Made by a program: the position numbers and the translations under genes. A stretch of 64,000 nucleotides of DNA from Dipteris shenzhenensis. Lineage: Eukaryota > Polypodiophyta > Polypodiopsida > Gleicheniales. The DNA lies in NCBI GenBank assembly GCA_047967505.1, contig CM106540.1; one strand, given 5' to 3'. The notes beneath the pieces were generated by a model, which saw only the letters and a program-made list of their open reading frames with translations, searched no databases and had not been told where the DNA came from. Shown piece after piece: positions 1-11,680 of the stretch; position 1 is the stretch's first letter, and each line of letters starts with the position of its first letter.

Positions 1-1
1 A

Positions 2-400
2 CTCTACTCAAGAAATATCAACCAACAAGACGAACTAGTAACCGGCACCGATGGAGTTTTTAAGATGGCTTCAACATCTGCCGGGAGGGACATAGTGTGG
101 ATATTGTTCCCTTCAAAAGACATTGGCATGTGAGCACGCCAAACAAGCATCCTCACTCGAGAACAATTTCCTATACAACCAGTAGCTGCAAGGACAATAC
201 ACTAAGCACAAGGCCTAACATTGGAAAGACTCGCTTTCTCACTAAGGGGAGTACAAGGACACTATCATACATGACACTATCTCGCGTAAAGGACATCGAA
301 AGGTTGCACTTACTAGAACCATTTACAAATGAAAACTTCCACGTCGATAAAGATGTACAAGATGAGATGCATAGACTCAACACAAATGCAACTTGGGTAA
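2..400 (+). pseudogene. PIF1-like helicase C-terminus, frameshifted
   Basis: Reading successive frames gives the closing motifs of a PIF1-family helicase. Near 20-60 frame 2 reads NINQQDELVTGTDGV, the usual 'N...G..NGT.G' stretch. Frame 2 then gives FPIQPVAARTIH, a stop, and AQGLTLERLAF at about 165-235, equivalent to helicase motif V. Frame 1 then gives YMTLSRVKDIERLHLL at about 268-315, equivalent to motif VI, followed by a 'VQDEMHRL' tail. At least two frameshifts and several stops are needed, so no protein can be made from this copy. The matching order and spacing of motifs make chance unlikely. Confidence 0.72.
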
Positions 401-441
401 TGATAGGAAACTCCCATCACCAGCAAAGACAAGGCAAACGA

Positions 442-1061
442 GTTTCACTAGGGTCACTAAACACAAGGTCGCTAGCAAAATACATTGCAAACATTGAAGG
501 TACCACAAAGATGATGGAATGATGTGTCATCTGTCTTCAAGAGACAAAGGCAAGACATCAAAAGCAACTAACACCATGAGGATTCATTGCAATTTACAAT
601 TTCCCCCACACAAGACAATGCACACTTATCCGAGAAAACTTGCCACCAATACATACTGTTGAGACATACACGAAGCAGGGGTAGAAATCACATCCATCAA
701 CACAACAATTGAAGACAAGATTTACCAAATCTTTAATATATATAGGCCGCCTTCTCAAAGATATAACATGTTCTTAACATATCTTCATGAAGTCATAATG
801 ACCACCAACAGAAGAGCCAACTCATCGACAATAATTTTAGGGGACTTTAACATAGGCATGGGCAAAACATCACCTACATCCACAAACTTGCAAGCTCTCG
901 TGCAATCCTTAGGGCTCCAACTACACCTCCAAAATCCCACAACTATCTACGATTCACATTTGGATCAAATTTGGAGTGACTTGAAGGCAAAAAAAATACA
1001 CACGGAGATATCACACACTTATTGGACTGACCACTCCATAGTATTTGTGTACATCGAATAG
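442..1061 (+). pseudogene. EEP endonuclease domain of the Helentron, broken
   Basis: The domain opens with VSLGSLNTRSLAKYIANIE (442-498), typical of the first strand of EEP nucleases. After a disrupted stretch with stops it resumes in frame 3 with EAGVEITSINTTIEDK and IYRPPSQRY (about 675-765). It then carries the metal-binding GDFN motif (ILGDFNIGM, about 835-860) and the catalytic DH motif (YWTDHSIVFVYI, about 1021-1056) just before a stop. The second half is an open frame of about 97 residues. It follows the helicase remnant without a gap, so the two were probably one polypeptide. Confidence 0.7.
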
Positions 1062-2163
1062 AACTTCGCTAGCGATCTATACATATTAAAAAAAGGTTGG
1101 TGGGACAAGGACTACGAATCCATTACTTTCTCAAGAGAGAAAAAATTTCGGCACACACTATAAGCCAAGCAGAGTCCCTATGGGAACCCCACCTTGTTTG
1201 TTTTCAGTGGTATGGTAGATGGTAGTTCCAAGTTTCTTTACGTCGTGGTGATAAGTCTCCACCATCAAACTAAACTATTAGCATTACCACTCAATTCCTA
1301 TTATACTATTAGTATTACCACTCAATTCATATGCATTCAAGGTAGGCTGGTCCTTCATTTGCTTGGCCATCTCCCATGTGACAACAACTAAAGGCAATAA
1401 TTTATAACATGGGTAAAGGCTCACAAGCAATCCAATCAATCCAAATTGAACCTGTCTTAAATTATGGATTCTTGATTGTCTCAGGACTCCTCGAACTGAG
1501 TGAGAGGTGAGTGGTCACCAAGGTTGGAAGTAAGGGGGAACATACGTACTCCGTATTGCAATAAGTGGTCCATTGACCCCCACTTCTGGTTTTCAAGCAT
1601 GGTTGTCCAACCTCTTCATGAAGCTTCCATTTTCTCCATGTACCCCAATACAGCAAGGGAGAGTATGCATATATATCTCACAAAAGTGGTGGTCCAAAGG
1701 ATACCTTGGGACAATTATAATTCCAGTCTATCTATCTTCTCCACAATGGTAAAATTACATCACATGCAAGTTAATAATATAATTCCCCTTATAATTAATC
1801 ATAATTAATCCAACAATTCCAAGCTCCTTTTTCCAAGGACTGTAAGTGTTCCCAAGGGTATCCACTGGCCCGAAGATTAGGAATAGGCACTTTAGACTAT
1901 TTTTCTACTTTGATTTTTGTGCCCAATTCTAAAATGCAGATTTGAGGCCTAAGATGATGGATTTTGAGAAAAAGTGATGATGATGAAAGTTATAGCGAAT
2001 CAAAAGATAGTCAAAGTCATACTATTGATTTTTTCTAAATTCCATACCATTTTGGAGATACGGGCCTTTGAATAGGGCTTTCGTTTTCTAATGTTTTTTT
2101 TAAAGACTTGCTAAATTACAATGGCAGTATTTGGGAAAGCCATCCTATTGGGTCTGAGTTTGT
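1062..2163. other. No gene recognised
   Basis: AT-rich sequence after the Helentron stop codon. It contains one short tandem duplication at 1275-1329, with a 25-bp core repeated at 30-bp spacing. No domain, LTR boundary or convincing Helentron 3' terminus was seen. Confidence 0.5.
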
Positions 2164-2184
2164 GGGGGGGGGGGGGGGGGGGGG
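2164..2184. repeat. Poly-G run (21 G)
   Basis: An uninterrupted run of 21 G just upstream of the palindromic tandem array. Such a run is prone to G-quadruplex formation and to length error in sequencing and assembly. Confidence 0.9.
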
Positions 2185-2239
2185 TATTTTCTTTAAAAAT
2201 TTTGAGAATTGGCTATTTGGGGCCATGGATAGACTTTTT

Positions 2240-3180
2240 CTCAAAAGAATCTTGGGAAAAAATGGCTTGAGGCCCTATGTGTGCACCAGTGCGCATACGT
2301 TACCATTTGGCCCATATGTGCGCCTGTGCACACATAAGGCCTACAGGCCTTTTTCTTTCAATTTTTTTTGGGGGAACATCTCTTGGGGCCAATTATATAA
2401 AACAAATTGAAAAAAAATGGCCCAAAGGTCCTATGTGTGCATGGGCATGCATATGGGCTAGATGTCGACACTGTCTGGTCAATATGCATGCCCATGCACA
2501 CATAGGGATTCTGGGCCATTGTTTTCAAAAACATTTGGGGGAAAGGCTCTTGGGGACAAGGAGAGAAACTCCACCAAAAAATTTTTGAAAAAAAATGGCC
2601 TAGAGGTCGCATGTGTGCACATGCATGCATATGGGCTTGATGGCGACACCCTCTGGCTCACATGTGCACCCGTGCACACATAGGGCCTGATGGTGATACC
2701 GTCTGGCCCATATGCACACCTGTGCACACATGGGACCTTCGAGCCATTTTTTTCACATTTTTTTTGTGGTAATGTCTCTTTGGGCCAAGAAGATCCATTC
2801 CACCAAAAAATTTTGGAACAAAAATGGCCCAAGGCCCCATGTGTGCACCGCACACATATAGGCTAGCCAGATGGCAATGCTATCTTGCCCATATGTGTGC
2901 CCGTGCACACATAGGTCCTCGAGGCCATTTTAAAAAAAAACTATTTTGGGGGGATGTCCCTTGGGGCCAAGCAAAGACATTCCACCAAAAACATTTTGAA
3001 AAAGGATGGCTCGGATGCTGTTTGGCCTATATGCACACATGTGCACACATGGGGCCTCCGAGCCATTTTCTATCAAATTTCTTTTGTGGGTTCATGGATC
3101 TTGGCTCCAATTAAATCCAATACCCCAAAAATTTTTTGAAAAAGCATGGCTTGGAGGCCCCATGTATGCATGAGTAGGCC
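2240..3180. repeat. Degenerate palindrome-rich tandem array
   Basis: About five diverged units of roughly 140-230 bp. Each unit holds one or two 26-30-bp modules built from ATGTGTGCAC and its reverse complement GTGCACACAT around a short centre. About ten such modules occur between 2275 and 3170. Modules are joined by a 'gatggcgacaccctctgg'-like spacer and flanked by 'aaaaaatggcc' on one side and 'ggccattttt' on the other, so the whole unit is an imperfect palindrome. Long open frames through it (for example 2277-2588, 2479-2853 minus, 2824-3114) are translations of the repeat and share Cys/His-rich strings on both strands; they are not genes. Confidence 0.85.
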
Positions 3181-4345
3181 AAAATTTTGATCAATACTAC
3201 AATAATCCAAATTTGAAAATTTTGGGACAATGACATGACCATTCTTTTAAAAAGCTTTGATTGGTTTCCCAAGAAAATGGAAAAGAGAAAAGAATTATCA
3301 ATGATTAAGCATTAGGTTAGTGCTTTGATTTTGTTTTTACCATGAATTCTACCACTTATCCACAACCCCTACCCATGTACTACTGAACACACACACACTC
3401 ATATGCAAACTTTGTTGGTTTATAAATCTTGTTTGAAGTTCTAGTAATGACACTATAGTACAATATTACAATTTTCCAAATTAATTAACACACACACCCC
3501 CATACCCATACCAATATGTAAAGCACCCATACACATACACGGGGGTTTCCATTTTCCGAGTGAAAACCCCCAAGCGACGAGCGGACAAAAGGTGGGACGG
3601 GTCAAAATATATAGGCTCAAGTCATTTTTGGGGAGCACAAAATTCCAAATTAGTTCAAGGAATATGTAAGTAAATATGAAATATTGATGAGCAAAGATAG
3701 AATTGATGAATAGAGATAGAATTCATGAACAAATATATTGAGAAAATGTGCACATCCCACATACACATACACATACAATGGAAACTTCAATGTGTAAGGT
3801 CCTATTTTCACTTCTTATTGACAAAATATTGATAATATGGTGAGAAGAAGAATGATTCACATTGAAACGTAAGTTAATCCATTAAAAAAACGCCGGTCTT
3901 ACAATAGAGGGGGAGAACAAGCTCAATCCCAAACCTCTGCATACAACCAAAATACAACATAGGGAGGAAAAATACAGGTCACTCCCAAATCTCTCAAGGA
4001 ACCACTCTGTTGACACTATAGATAAACTCTGAGGTGAAAAAGTAACTCGACTTCTACCCTCATTAAAAAAACCTAAAGACTTTTAAAAATAGCAGTTCCT
4101 AAAAGGTATATGCCTGGCTCTCAATAAGGTGTTACTGCTTGCCATCCTCCATAAGCTTGAGTGTTTCTTCAACACGAGCTAGAAAAACCTTAGAGAGCCA
4201 ATCGGTCCTCTAGGAAGCAAGCTGCTAGTGTCACGAGCATGAAAAGTTTTTATCCTCAAATAGGCCTTCCCAACAAGCATAAGAAATGGCATCAGCACTA
4301 CGAAGAGAAAAAGATGGAACAAGCATCAACCAAAAGAAAAAGGAC
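3181..4345. other. No gene recognised
   Basis: AT-rich sequence with short CA-rich stretches (near 3390 and 3485-3540, and near 3755-3775). No coding or mobile-element signature was found. Confidence 0.5.
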
Positions 4346-4581
4346 TTAGGGGTTGGGAAGTGATTTGGATACATGGGAATGGTTTGGGGGAAGGTTTGGA
4401 AGGCTTTCATGCCTTTTTTAGCACTTTTGAAAAAGTTCAAACTTTTGGGGGAAAATGTAGCCGCAAGATAGTTTTAGGGGTTGGAAAGTGATTTGGGTGC
4501 ATAGGAATGGTTTGGGGGAAGGTTTGGCAGGGTTTTAGAGTAGTTTAGGCACTTTTTAAAGTTTCAAATTTTTGGGGGAAT
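4346..4581. repeat. Two-copy tandem duplication, about 128-bp period
   Basis: Copies at 4346-4456 and 4474-4581 share ttaggggttgg, agtgatttgg, ggaatggtttgggggaagg and a final ttgggggaa. They have diverged by scattered substitutions and small indels. The stretch up to 5218 holds nothing recognisable. Confidence 0.8.
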
Positions 4582-5218
4582 AGGTTTGTGCGTTAGCCTT
4601 TTTTGGGAATGAGGACCAATTGGGTGAGTAAAGAGGGGCAGGTGGGAGCCCCTCCAAGTGGAAGAGGGAGGTGGACTTTTTAACGCATAGTTGGGGACCA
4701 CCAAAGCCTAGGGAGATGTACTTTTTCAGACTTACATGGGGGTGATGGGACCCTTATTAGGCCTTGTTATTCCTTAATCCATTTTTCTAATCCACTCCTT
4801 ATGTGGCCCTTTTTTAGTCCAAAATTCCAATAATTAGTATGAATCCATTGCCAAACGACCTTTACGTAGCGGTAACTATATGCACTCATCCCTCGACAAA
4901 GCTCCAACGAATAGTCGCCCCCATCAAACGCAACTTGACGTACTCCTCACAGGCTTCAGCACCTCAATAGCTCCTAAGGCTCACAGCTTAGCAGCTCCCA
5001 GGGCTCCTAAAATAGACCCACCTCCACAAATGGATGAGCACAACAAAGGATGAAGTTTCATGCAATGCCTTCATCAACATATGAGGCAACACATTTTTCA
5101 ATGTCCACAACAACAGCTCGGCCAACGGAATAGTCTTCAGACCATCTACGGACCTAGGCATCGATGTCTACTCAATGTCCATAACTCCAACTGAAATGAC
5201 CACCACCAAGCAAATGAA

Positions 5219-5921
5219 ACATTAGGAAAAAAGGGAGCTCATTTTGGGGCCTTTTAGAAGAGAGAGAAAATAGGCTCTCAACCAATCATGAGTGGGCCAA
5301 CGTAATGTTGAAAATTCAACAAAAGAAGATGAAAATAAGAAAAAGAAATAGTACTATATGTTCGTAGAAGCATGTCACATTAATGAGGTGATTTGATTTG
5401 AATCTTTAAAAAATTTATTTTCTGTGTAGAATTTGGTGATTCTGACACCGCAGACGCGTCCGAAACGGCCCAAAACCCCAAGAACGGCACTGGAAACACT
5501 GGAATCGGACATCCGGAGGCCTGGAAACGACCAAAAAAGGCCGAAAAACGCGATTTGCAGCAAAATGCGATTTGGCACTTTTGAAATTTCAAAAGGTGCC
5601 AAATCGCATTTTGCTGCAAATCTCACTTTTCGGCCTTTTTTGGCCGTTTCTGGGACTCCGGATGTCCGATTTCAGCGTTTCCAGTGCCGTTTTTTGGGGT
5701 TTTGGGCCATTCCGGACGCGTCTGCGGTGTCATAATCTCTTAATTCTGCACAGAAAAGTGTTGCTCTTATATAAACATTGAATGAAAGAATATATTTATT
5801 CCTTTTCACACTGACATTTCTCACGCAAGTATCCATATTTTCTTGCTTTTGTAGAGAGAGAAAAGAGAAAATAGTGAATTTCTTACAGGGCCCCAAAATG
5901 AGCTCCCTTTTTTCCTAATGT
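5219..5921. mobile_element. 703-bp non-autonomous TIR element (MITE-like)
   Basis: The ends are perfect 33-bp inverted repeats (5219-5251 and 5889-5921), beginning acattagg and ending cctaatgt. There is no transposase reading frame. If the outermost bases belong to the target, a TA duplication (5223-5224 and 5916-5917) is possible and would suggest a Tc1/mariner-type source, but no longer target duplication is visible. The centre holds a second, independent hairpin (5444-5731). The arms between TIR and hairpin are only weakly related. Superfamily unassigned. Confidence 0.85.
5444..5731. repeat. Near-perfect 143-145-bp inverted repeat inside the MITE
   Basis: The arms 5444-5586 and 5587-5731 meet with almost no loop at the palindrome ttgaaatttcaa. 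They begin with gacaccgcagacgcgtccg and end with its complement. Mismatches are few and scattered. The arms are clearly richer in GC than the flanking MITE sequence. A transcript would fold into one long hairpin. Open frames on both strands here (5380-5735) are a product of the symmetry. Confidence 0.9.
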
Positions 5922-6901
5922 CGATGCCTCCATCAACCTAGCCTCTACATAGCCGGCATGCAAGGCGCATGTGACCAAGCCATTCTAGCTTCAATGACTA
6001 TCAATGCATGCAGAATAAGCTACAACCAACTGAGCAACAACCCGCCTACACCTCCACCAATGGAATAAATCTTTTTTAAATTTCACTGAAAACCTCAAAG
6101 ATTCCTATGCTCAACCTTATCTCCACGGGGTTGGTCATGTCTTCTACACGTGGTAGTTCCTCCACCATTCCACTAGCTTGGTCAGCCAATTGACACATGG
6201 CACATTGCCACATCGGCTTTTCTACCATATCAGCCCTTACCACCATGTGGCACATTATCTTTTCACATCAGCACAGTGACCATTGTGTGCCACATCATTA
6301 GTGGCCGCCCTTATGCCACATAGGCATGAACACATCATCTAGTACTCCATGTTGGCAATCCACATCATCAATGCCGCATAAGCACTGATTGTCACATAGG
6401 CACACTTTTTGTAATCAGCATGTGACCAATAGTGCCACATAAGTCCATGCCACATCATTAATTTTGGACCGTTCCTTGGACAAAGTGTGGTGCAAATTTT
6501 AAATGCCCAAAACTTTTGATCTCAAAGCAGCTTTGGCATGTTTGGCATGCAACCATACACACCATGATTCACTCAGTCATCTTTTGATCGACTAGTCTTT
6601 AATCTACGCGAGCTTCTTATTTTTTGGTTTTCCTTCCTCTTCCCTTTAGCATATTTTTTGGGTTTTATTCCCAAAGGCAAAGGATGAACCACAACTTTAG
6701 AGGGGGAAATGCATGTTATGTACAGGATCTAGTAAGTTGTACTCATTATACAAGCTTTCGCTATATAGTCATTGTGCTCACATATTCACATACTACTCTA
6801 ATTCTTTTTAGTTTTCCTTTTAGTTTTTGATGCTATCATATCTACCAAACAAAATCCACAAAAAGGTGTTATACATGCACCCTATACTTACCCAGTGCAA
6901 T
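5922..6901. other. No gene; GCCACAT-rich stretch at 6190-6460
   Basis: Between 6190 and 6460 variants of gccacat and cacatcatc recur many times without a fixed period. 6620-6900 may be the decayed 3' interior of the copia-like element whose polypurine tract follows, but no pol motif is visible. Confidence 0.45.
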
Positions 6902-6912
6902 TTAAGAGGGGG
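6902..6912 (+). other. Polypurine tract of a copia-like element
   Basis: The purine-rich string ttaagaggggg directly precedes a TGTTG terminus, the arrangement seen at the start of a 3' LTR in plant copia elements. Confidence 0.6.
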
Positions 6913-7150
6913 TGTTGAGGATGGTGTACATTGTTAAGGGCATTAGGGGAAAAAATCCTAGCCCTACTAACCCTAACCCTAAGGGTTCCTCATGTATATA
7001 TTTATGATTATGTTCAATACAACATAGTGTATAGGTAGTTATATCGTGTGCACTCCGCCTCCTCTCTCTCTCTCTCTGTCTCTCCCCCCCAATTGTCAAT
7101 TGCAAGTAAATGCAAAGTTATTGCGTGTATAAGTACCACTACCACCATCA
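6913..7150 (+). mobile_element. Copia-like 3' LTR, other LTR not in window
   Basis: It begins TGTTGAGGATGGTG right after the polypurine tract. It contains a TATA-like tatatatttatga near 6995 and ends around ccaccatca (about 7150). The end is uncertain because no second copy exists in the window to align. A CT-rich stretch lies at about 7060-7090. Confidence 0.5.
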
Positions 7151-8440
7151 AAAAACATAATTATTGAGGGTAAATTCAATGAGATATCCGACCACTATTA
7201 CTGATGACATTATCAATAGAAAAGGTTCTATCATTACCAATTATAGCAATATTATCATCAATAACATGCTTATTACCAAGATATGGTCCTTTACTAGTAG
7301 TAATAGTATTGCCCCACCTATATAGGAACCCACTAGGCCAATCTTGATGCTTTGGATTTGAGAGGTAATTTTCTCTCTTATCTTCATCCCAGTGGCCTAG
7401 GGAGTGGTTCTTCATCCTTATGCTCATAAGGTAGGGGGCTAGATGGGACTACTCCTTTAGTACAGCACCGAGACTCTCCCAAAGGGAGAGTTTCTTTTCT
7501 TTTTTTTTTTTGCATGCATAAAATTCATTATGTACCATGTTGCATGCATACATTCTATATAAAATGCATTTTGAATCAAATTCACATGCATGCATTCTAT
7601 ATAAATTTCATTTTGTATCATGTTTCATGTTGTTGGTAATCAATGCTCCAATCTCATGCAACTACTCAAGTATCAACTCTAGCGCTACTTCGTAAGGCCC
7701 CATTTATGAGGAGAAGGCATTGATTAGCATTGATGCCCAGTAAGTACGAGTTTACATATTGGATGGAGGTTGAGTGTGGCCAAATTTGTTAGAGGTATGA
7801 ACGTGAATTGAATGGTATGAGTTTCTAAGAAAAGGGTGGTGATTGGATTGGCGACCAACGATCAGAGTCCTACCATCAACTAAGTACCAACTGACCTCCC
7901 CACAAGACATATATAATGATAACCCACAAAACCCATCATAATACACTTTCTATCTCCATTTTATCTACCTATAATAAAGCCTTATTCCTCTATCCTTTGT
8001 AGCATTGCATCAAATCTTCATTGCACTAAAGCTTGTAGACTAGTGTCCTATTTGCTAGTTATACAAGTTTTGTGTACCATAAAATTATTTGGAATAAAAG
8101 ATAAATACTTTTTACATGCAATTGTAACTCCCAATCTTGTGTTATCATCCTCTTGGATCAAATATCTTGATTTGGTTATCATCCTTCACATACACATTGC
8201 TAATGTTTGTTGCATATGAAAACTAATGTTTACTCATTATTACCTAAGTCACCCATGACATATGTTTATCGATGGGACGAGTGTCATCAAAGTTTTTTTA
8301 TTTGAGATCATCACATATGAGTGTATCAGGTTGACCCAAATAGTAGAGGTCACAATCATTGGATTCTCCATAAATAGTGATTCATAAAAAAACATGCCAA
8401 AAATCATCTAGTGGTATCTCAAACTTGATGTGCTTGTCAT
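7151..8440. other. No gene; degenerate tandem near 7511-7630
   Basis: Three degenerate repeats starting tgcatgcat (7511, 7542, 7587), each with an AT-rich tail such as attctatataaa. The reverse-strand frame 7176-7427 (83 codons) has no domain that I recognise. Confidence 0.45.
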
Positions 8441-8594
8441 TGTTTATATCTAGGGATAGTTGCATCTCTTTTGGTTTTGCATCTTGTCTTTTATGCAAGT
8501 CTATGATTAAGATTTGGATTGTTTATATAGGGATAGTTGCATCTCTTTTGGCTTTGCATCTTGTCTTTTGTGCAAGACTATGATTAGGATTTGG
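8441..8594. repeat. Two-copy tandem duplication, about 78 bp
   Basis: Copies beginning ttgtttatat at about 8440 and 8519. Both contain gggatagttgcatctctttt, gcatcttgtctttt and tatgatta.gatttgg. They differ at a handful of positions. Confidence 0.88.
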
Positions 8595-8765
8595 TTGGAA
8601 GTCCTTTTCTTATATCATTTTATGTCTAGACACAACTAACGTCTTTTGATCCTATGTAAGACTATCTTATGAGAGTATTTGAAGCTCTACTCAATACCAA
8701 GCTAACCCTTGGTGATGGCAAGCTATAACTCATCTTTACTATAGCTAGGGTAACTTTTGTATGGA

Positions 8766-8966
8766 TGCCAAATTCTTTTCAAATAGCTTTGTGGATTGCT
8801 AGGACCTATCAAAGACTACAAATAATACACTTTTGCCAATATTTTCCTAAAAGCTTTGCCGATTGCTAAGACCTAGCAAACAGAAACTACAATAGACTTC
8901 TGCCAAATTGTTTTCTAATAGATTTGTAGATTGCTAAGACCTAGCAAAAACCAAAATACATTTTTG
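8766..8966. repeat. Three-copy tandem repeat, about 67 bp
   Basis: Units start with tgccaa at 8766, 8834 and 8901. Each contains a variant of ttgctaagacctagcaaa, itself a short inverted repeat (ttgcta / tagcaa). Divergence between copies is moderate. Confidence 0.85.
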
Positions 8967-11502
8967 AAAAAATATTGCACGTGCTATTGTTAAGCTGATA
9001 TGCCTTATTATGATACTTAACTCTGTTTGCTTGTATGGTAAGGCCAAATGAAGCACATAAACATGTTGTTTTGTGTAAATCAATGTTGCAAGAATATGGT
9101 GAATTTATTGTAGCTATACAATTTTTGGGGCTAGCTTATTTACTTGCTTTCATTTTCCCTATTTTACTAATAGCATAATGGCTTTTGTGTCATAAACTTA
9201 TTACATTGGTATTATTCTAGTTTCACAAATCAAATCGATACATGTATAGAAAAGAAACTACACGAGATTTACCCATGCATATATATAGAGTTCAATCATA
9301 GCATATGCATATATAACCTAGAAACGTATGATAAACTATTGTATATGAGTTATGCTAATTTGTAATAAAAAATCTTTTTTTGGATTATGCATTTGATATT
9401 GAGTAAGTTAAATAAATGTTTTAAGGAAGCTCATGCAAGTTCATGAAGGTTATTTACTTCAGGTTTGAATAATTTAAGATTAATTATAGTTATTAGCCAA
9501 GGTACATAGGGAGTTTTATAATGAGACCTTATTGGTACATAGGAAATTTTATAAAGAGACATTGTTGGTATGTCACTAACCTCCTTTTAATTCAAATACA
9601 TTGTTCATCAAGTGCGCTACTTTGCTTGCACTTTTTTGACGAAAAGTTCATTCGAGTTAACCTTTGGAACATAAATAATGAATGTATGTCATAACACGTT
9701 TGGCTTTTTTTTTTTTACAAATTGTTTATCAAAGTTGATAGAGATTGAGTTGGACGCTCACTTATGGTGGCCCTCTACTAAGAGCAAATGTGGGATTGTC
9801 TTCTATGATTGACAAGACCAAAACTAAGAAATGAGAAGTTCTAAATATCTCCTAAGATGGATTTACTAGTAGCAAACGATAATAATTTACAGCCAAAGTT
9901 ATGTGAAAAGTAGCGCTTTTAAAATTTTCACCCTCAAAATGTACGGTTTCAAATTACTAGATATTAAGGATAGTTCTACCTAACATACATGTAGATTAGT
10001 TTTATTTTTTGAGATATGGTATTAGTTGGAAAATAAGTAGAGTTTATGGAAGGTTACTATTGCGAATCTTCTTCCCTAAAACTACCAATTGTTTTGTCAT
10101 AAAGGATATCACAAAATTTTGGCTGAATTATAAGAATAATTTCTACATGTATGTTGGAAGAAGATGATTGATACTATAACTTTCAAATTTGCATTTGCTA
10201 CTAAGGTAGACATTTTGCTGCATCGACTTTTGTCTCCCTTGTTTTACTTTAAAAGAAGGGGTATATGCAGAGAATACTTAGGTCAAGTGGCCTTGGTTAA
10301 TGACACTTAATAGCCACTTGCATGTGCAAACATAAGAAAAGACTTGCTGATGCATTAAAATAAGCCTTGGTGCACCCACCAAGCTCCTCTATCAAGTTTA
10401 AATCTAGCTTGCATCATCATCACTTCAGAATCCTAACACTTATGGCAATGATATATCATCATTTGTCTACATTCCCACCAACTTACAAGGCATTATGACT
10501 ATCATCACTTGCCATGTGCCACCCATGCCACACTAAATCCTTGCCATCATCTCATTAGTTTCTATCTATTTGTCTTGTCATTGATCCTACATCACAACCA
10601 TGCATCATCGCTCGCACGTAGGCATATCTTCTTCTTTACAATGTCAAGGTCCCCAGATTGGCAATAAGCTTATGCATGTGGCACTGTTAGAGGGTTGTAA
10701 CATGTGGTCCCCCTATCAACTACCTAGCCACATAATGCTCTTCTCATCACCGAAGGGGTTTGGCCATGGGGTTAGAGAGAAACCTACATACTAGCCCTTC
10801 CATCCATTCATTCCCATATGCACCCACATTTTTTTATTTGCCTCCTTTCCCATATGTTGGTTGTATGCGAGCATGCACCTCTTTATCATTGTGTTATAAT
10901 TTGCATATCACCATGATTTTAGTATTGCTTTCAAAAAAGGGACTACTATAGCATTTATTGTAGTTATTGTGAGACTACCACATAGGTGGTGTACTGACAA
11001 TTTCAAATTTGCAAGAAAGTACTATCAAGCAACACAGAGGTGACGGTGCAAACTAGGTTGGTCAAAGCCTGGGCAATCAATATTTGACCTTGTGGAGATT
11101 TCCATTGTTGCTTTTGTGGATTTCTATGGGTCATAACTAGTAGCACCTGTATTGGATTATTTCATGCCATCATGATGCATGGTTGGTCACTTGAGCTTGT
11201 TATGATGAAAATAGCATTAGGAGTGCCTCAAACAAAGTAACTTGTACTCAAACAGATACCTTGTGGCATGTAGCTTCCTAACTTTATAGATATGTTGAAG
11301 TCAGTACAACTTACCAGAGAGCTATGTCAAGCGAGGTGCAGACCAATCCATGCACATCACATGAACACCACTTGTAGTTCTGACCTTCAAGTTAATAGAA
11401 GGGTGTACATGCACCTTCAAGTTGATACATGCTAGAAATAAAAGGGTGTACATTGTATGTACACTCCTTGTAGTTATGACCTTGTACATTGCATGAACAG
11501 AT
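8967..11502. other. No gene recognised; minor duplications
   Basis: AT-rich sequence. A two-copy 33-bp duplication lies at 9501-9566 (ggtacatagg..attttata). From 11370 on, ccttgtagttatgacctt-like strings recur. No domain was seen in frames such as 10600-10794 or 11322-11552. Confidence 0.5.
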
Positions 11503-11527
11503 ACAAGGGGCATACATTGCCCCTTGT
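11503..11527. repeat. Perfect 10-bp hairpin
   Basis: acaaggggca, a 5-nt loop, then tgccccttgt. It sits in a cluster of repeated 'cttgtagttatgacc' and 'agggtgtacat' strings between 11365 and 11560. Confidence 0.6.
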
Positions 11528-11680
11528 AGTTATTTACAGGAAGTTGATACATTCTAGAAAAAGAAAAAGATTGAGCCTATGTGCACCTTCTATTAATGTG
11601 TGGACAACTTGTTCTTTTATGAACATAGAGGTACGTTTAGTAATGTGTATGTGGAGGCCTTCTAATACTAATGATGCTAA

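Larger units (their letters stand above)
1..1061 (+). mobile_element. Helentron (Helitron2-type) coding remnant
   Basis: A PIF1-like helicase C-terminus is followed directly, on the same strand, by an exonuclease-endonuclease-phosphatase (EEP) domain. That order is known from Helentron (Helitron2) Rep-helicase proteins and not from LINEs, whose EEP domain sits before a reverse transcriptase. The left part of the element lies outside the window. No reverse transcriptase follows the EEP domain. Frameshifts and stops break the frame at several points, so this is a fossil. The 3' terminus was not located. The domain order is seen directly; the family assignment is inference from it. Confidence 0.7.

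Noticed and set aside
2277-3139. Cys/His-rich frames on both strands
   Set aside because: They are translations of the palindromic tandem array; the same strings appear on both strands.
7473-7491. Perfect 8-bp hairpin (actctccc/gggagagt) followed by a T-rich run
   Set aside because: Looks like a bacterial terminator or a Helitron 3' hairpin, but the DNA is nuclear plant sequence and no CTRR end follows at the right distance.
8441-8966. CRISPR-like array
   Set aside because: Adjacent tandem units with no unique spacers, in eukaryotic DNA.
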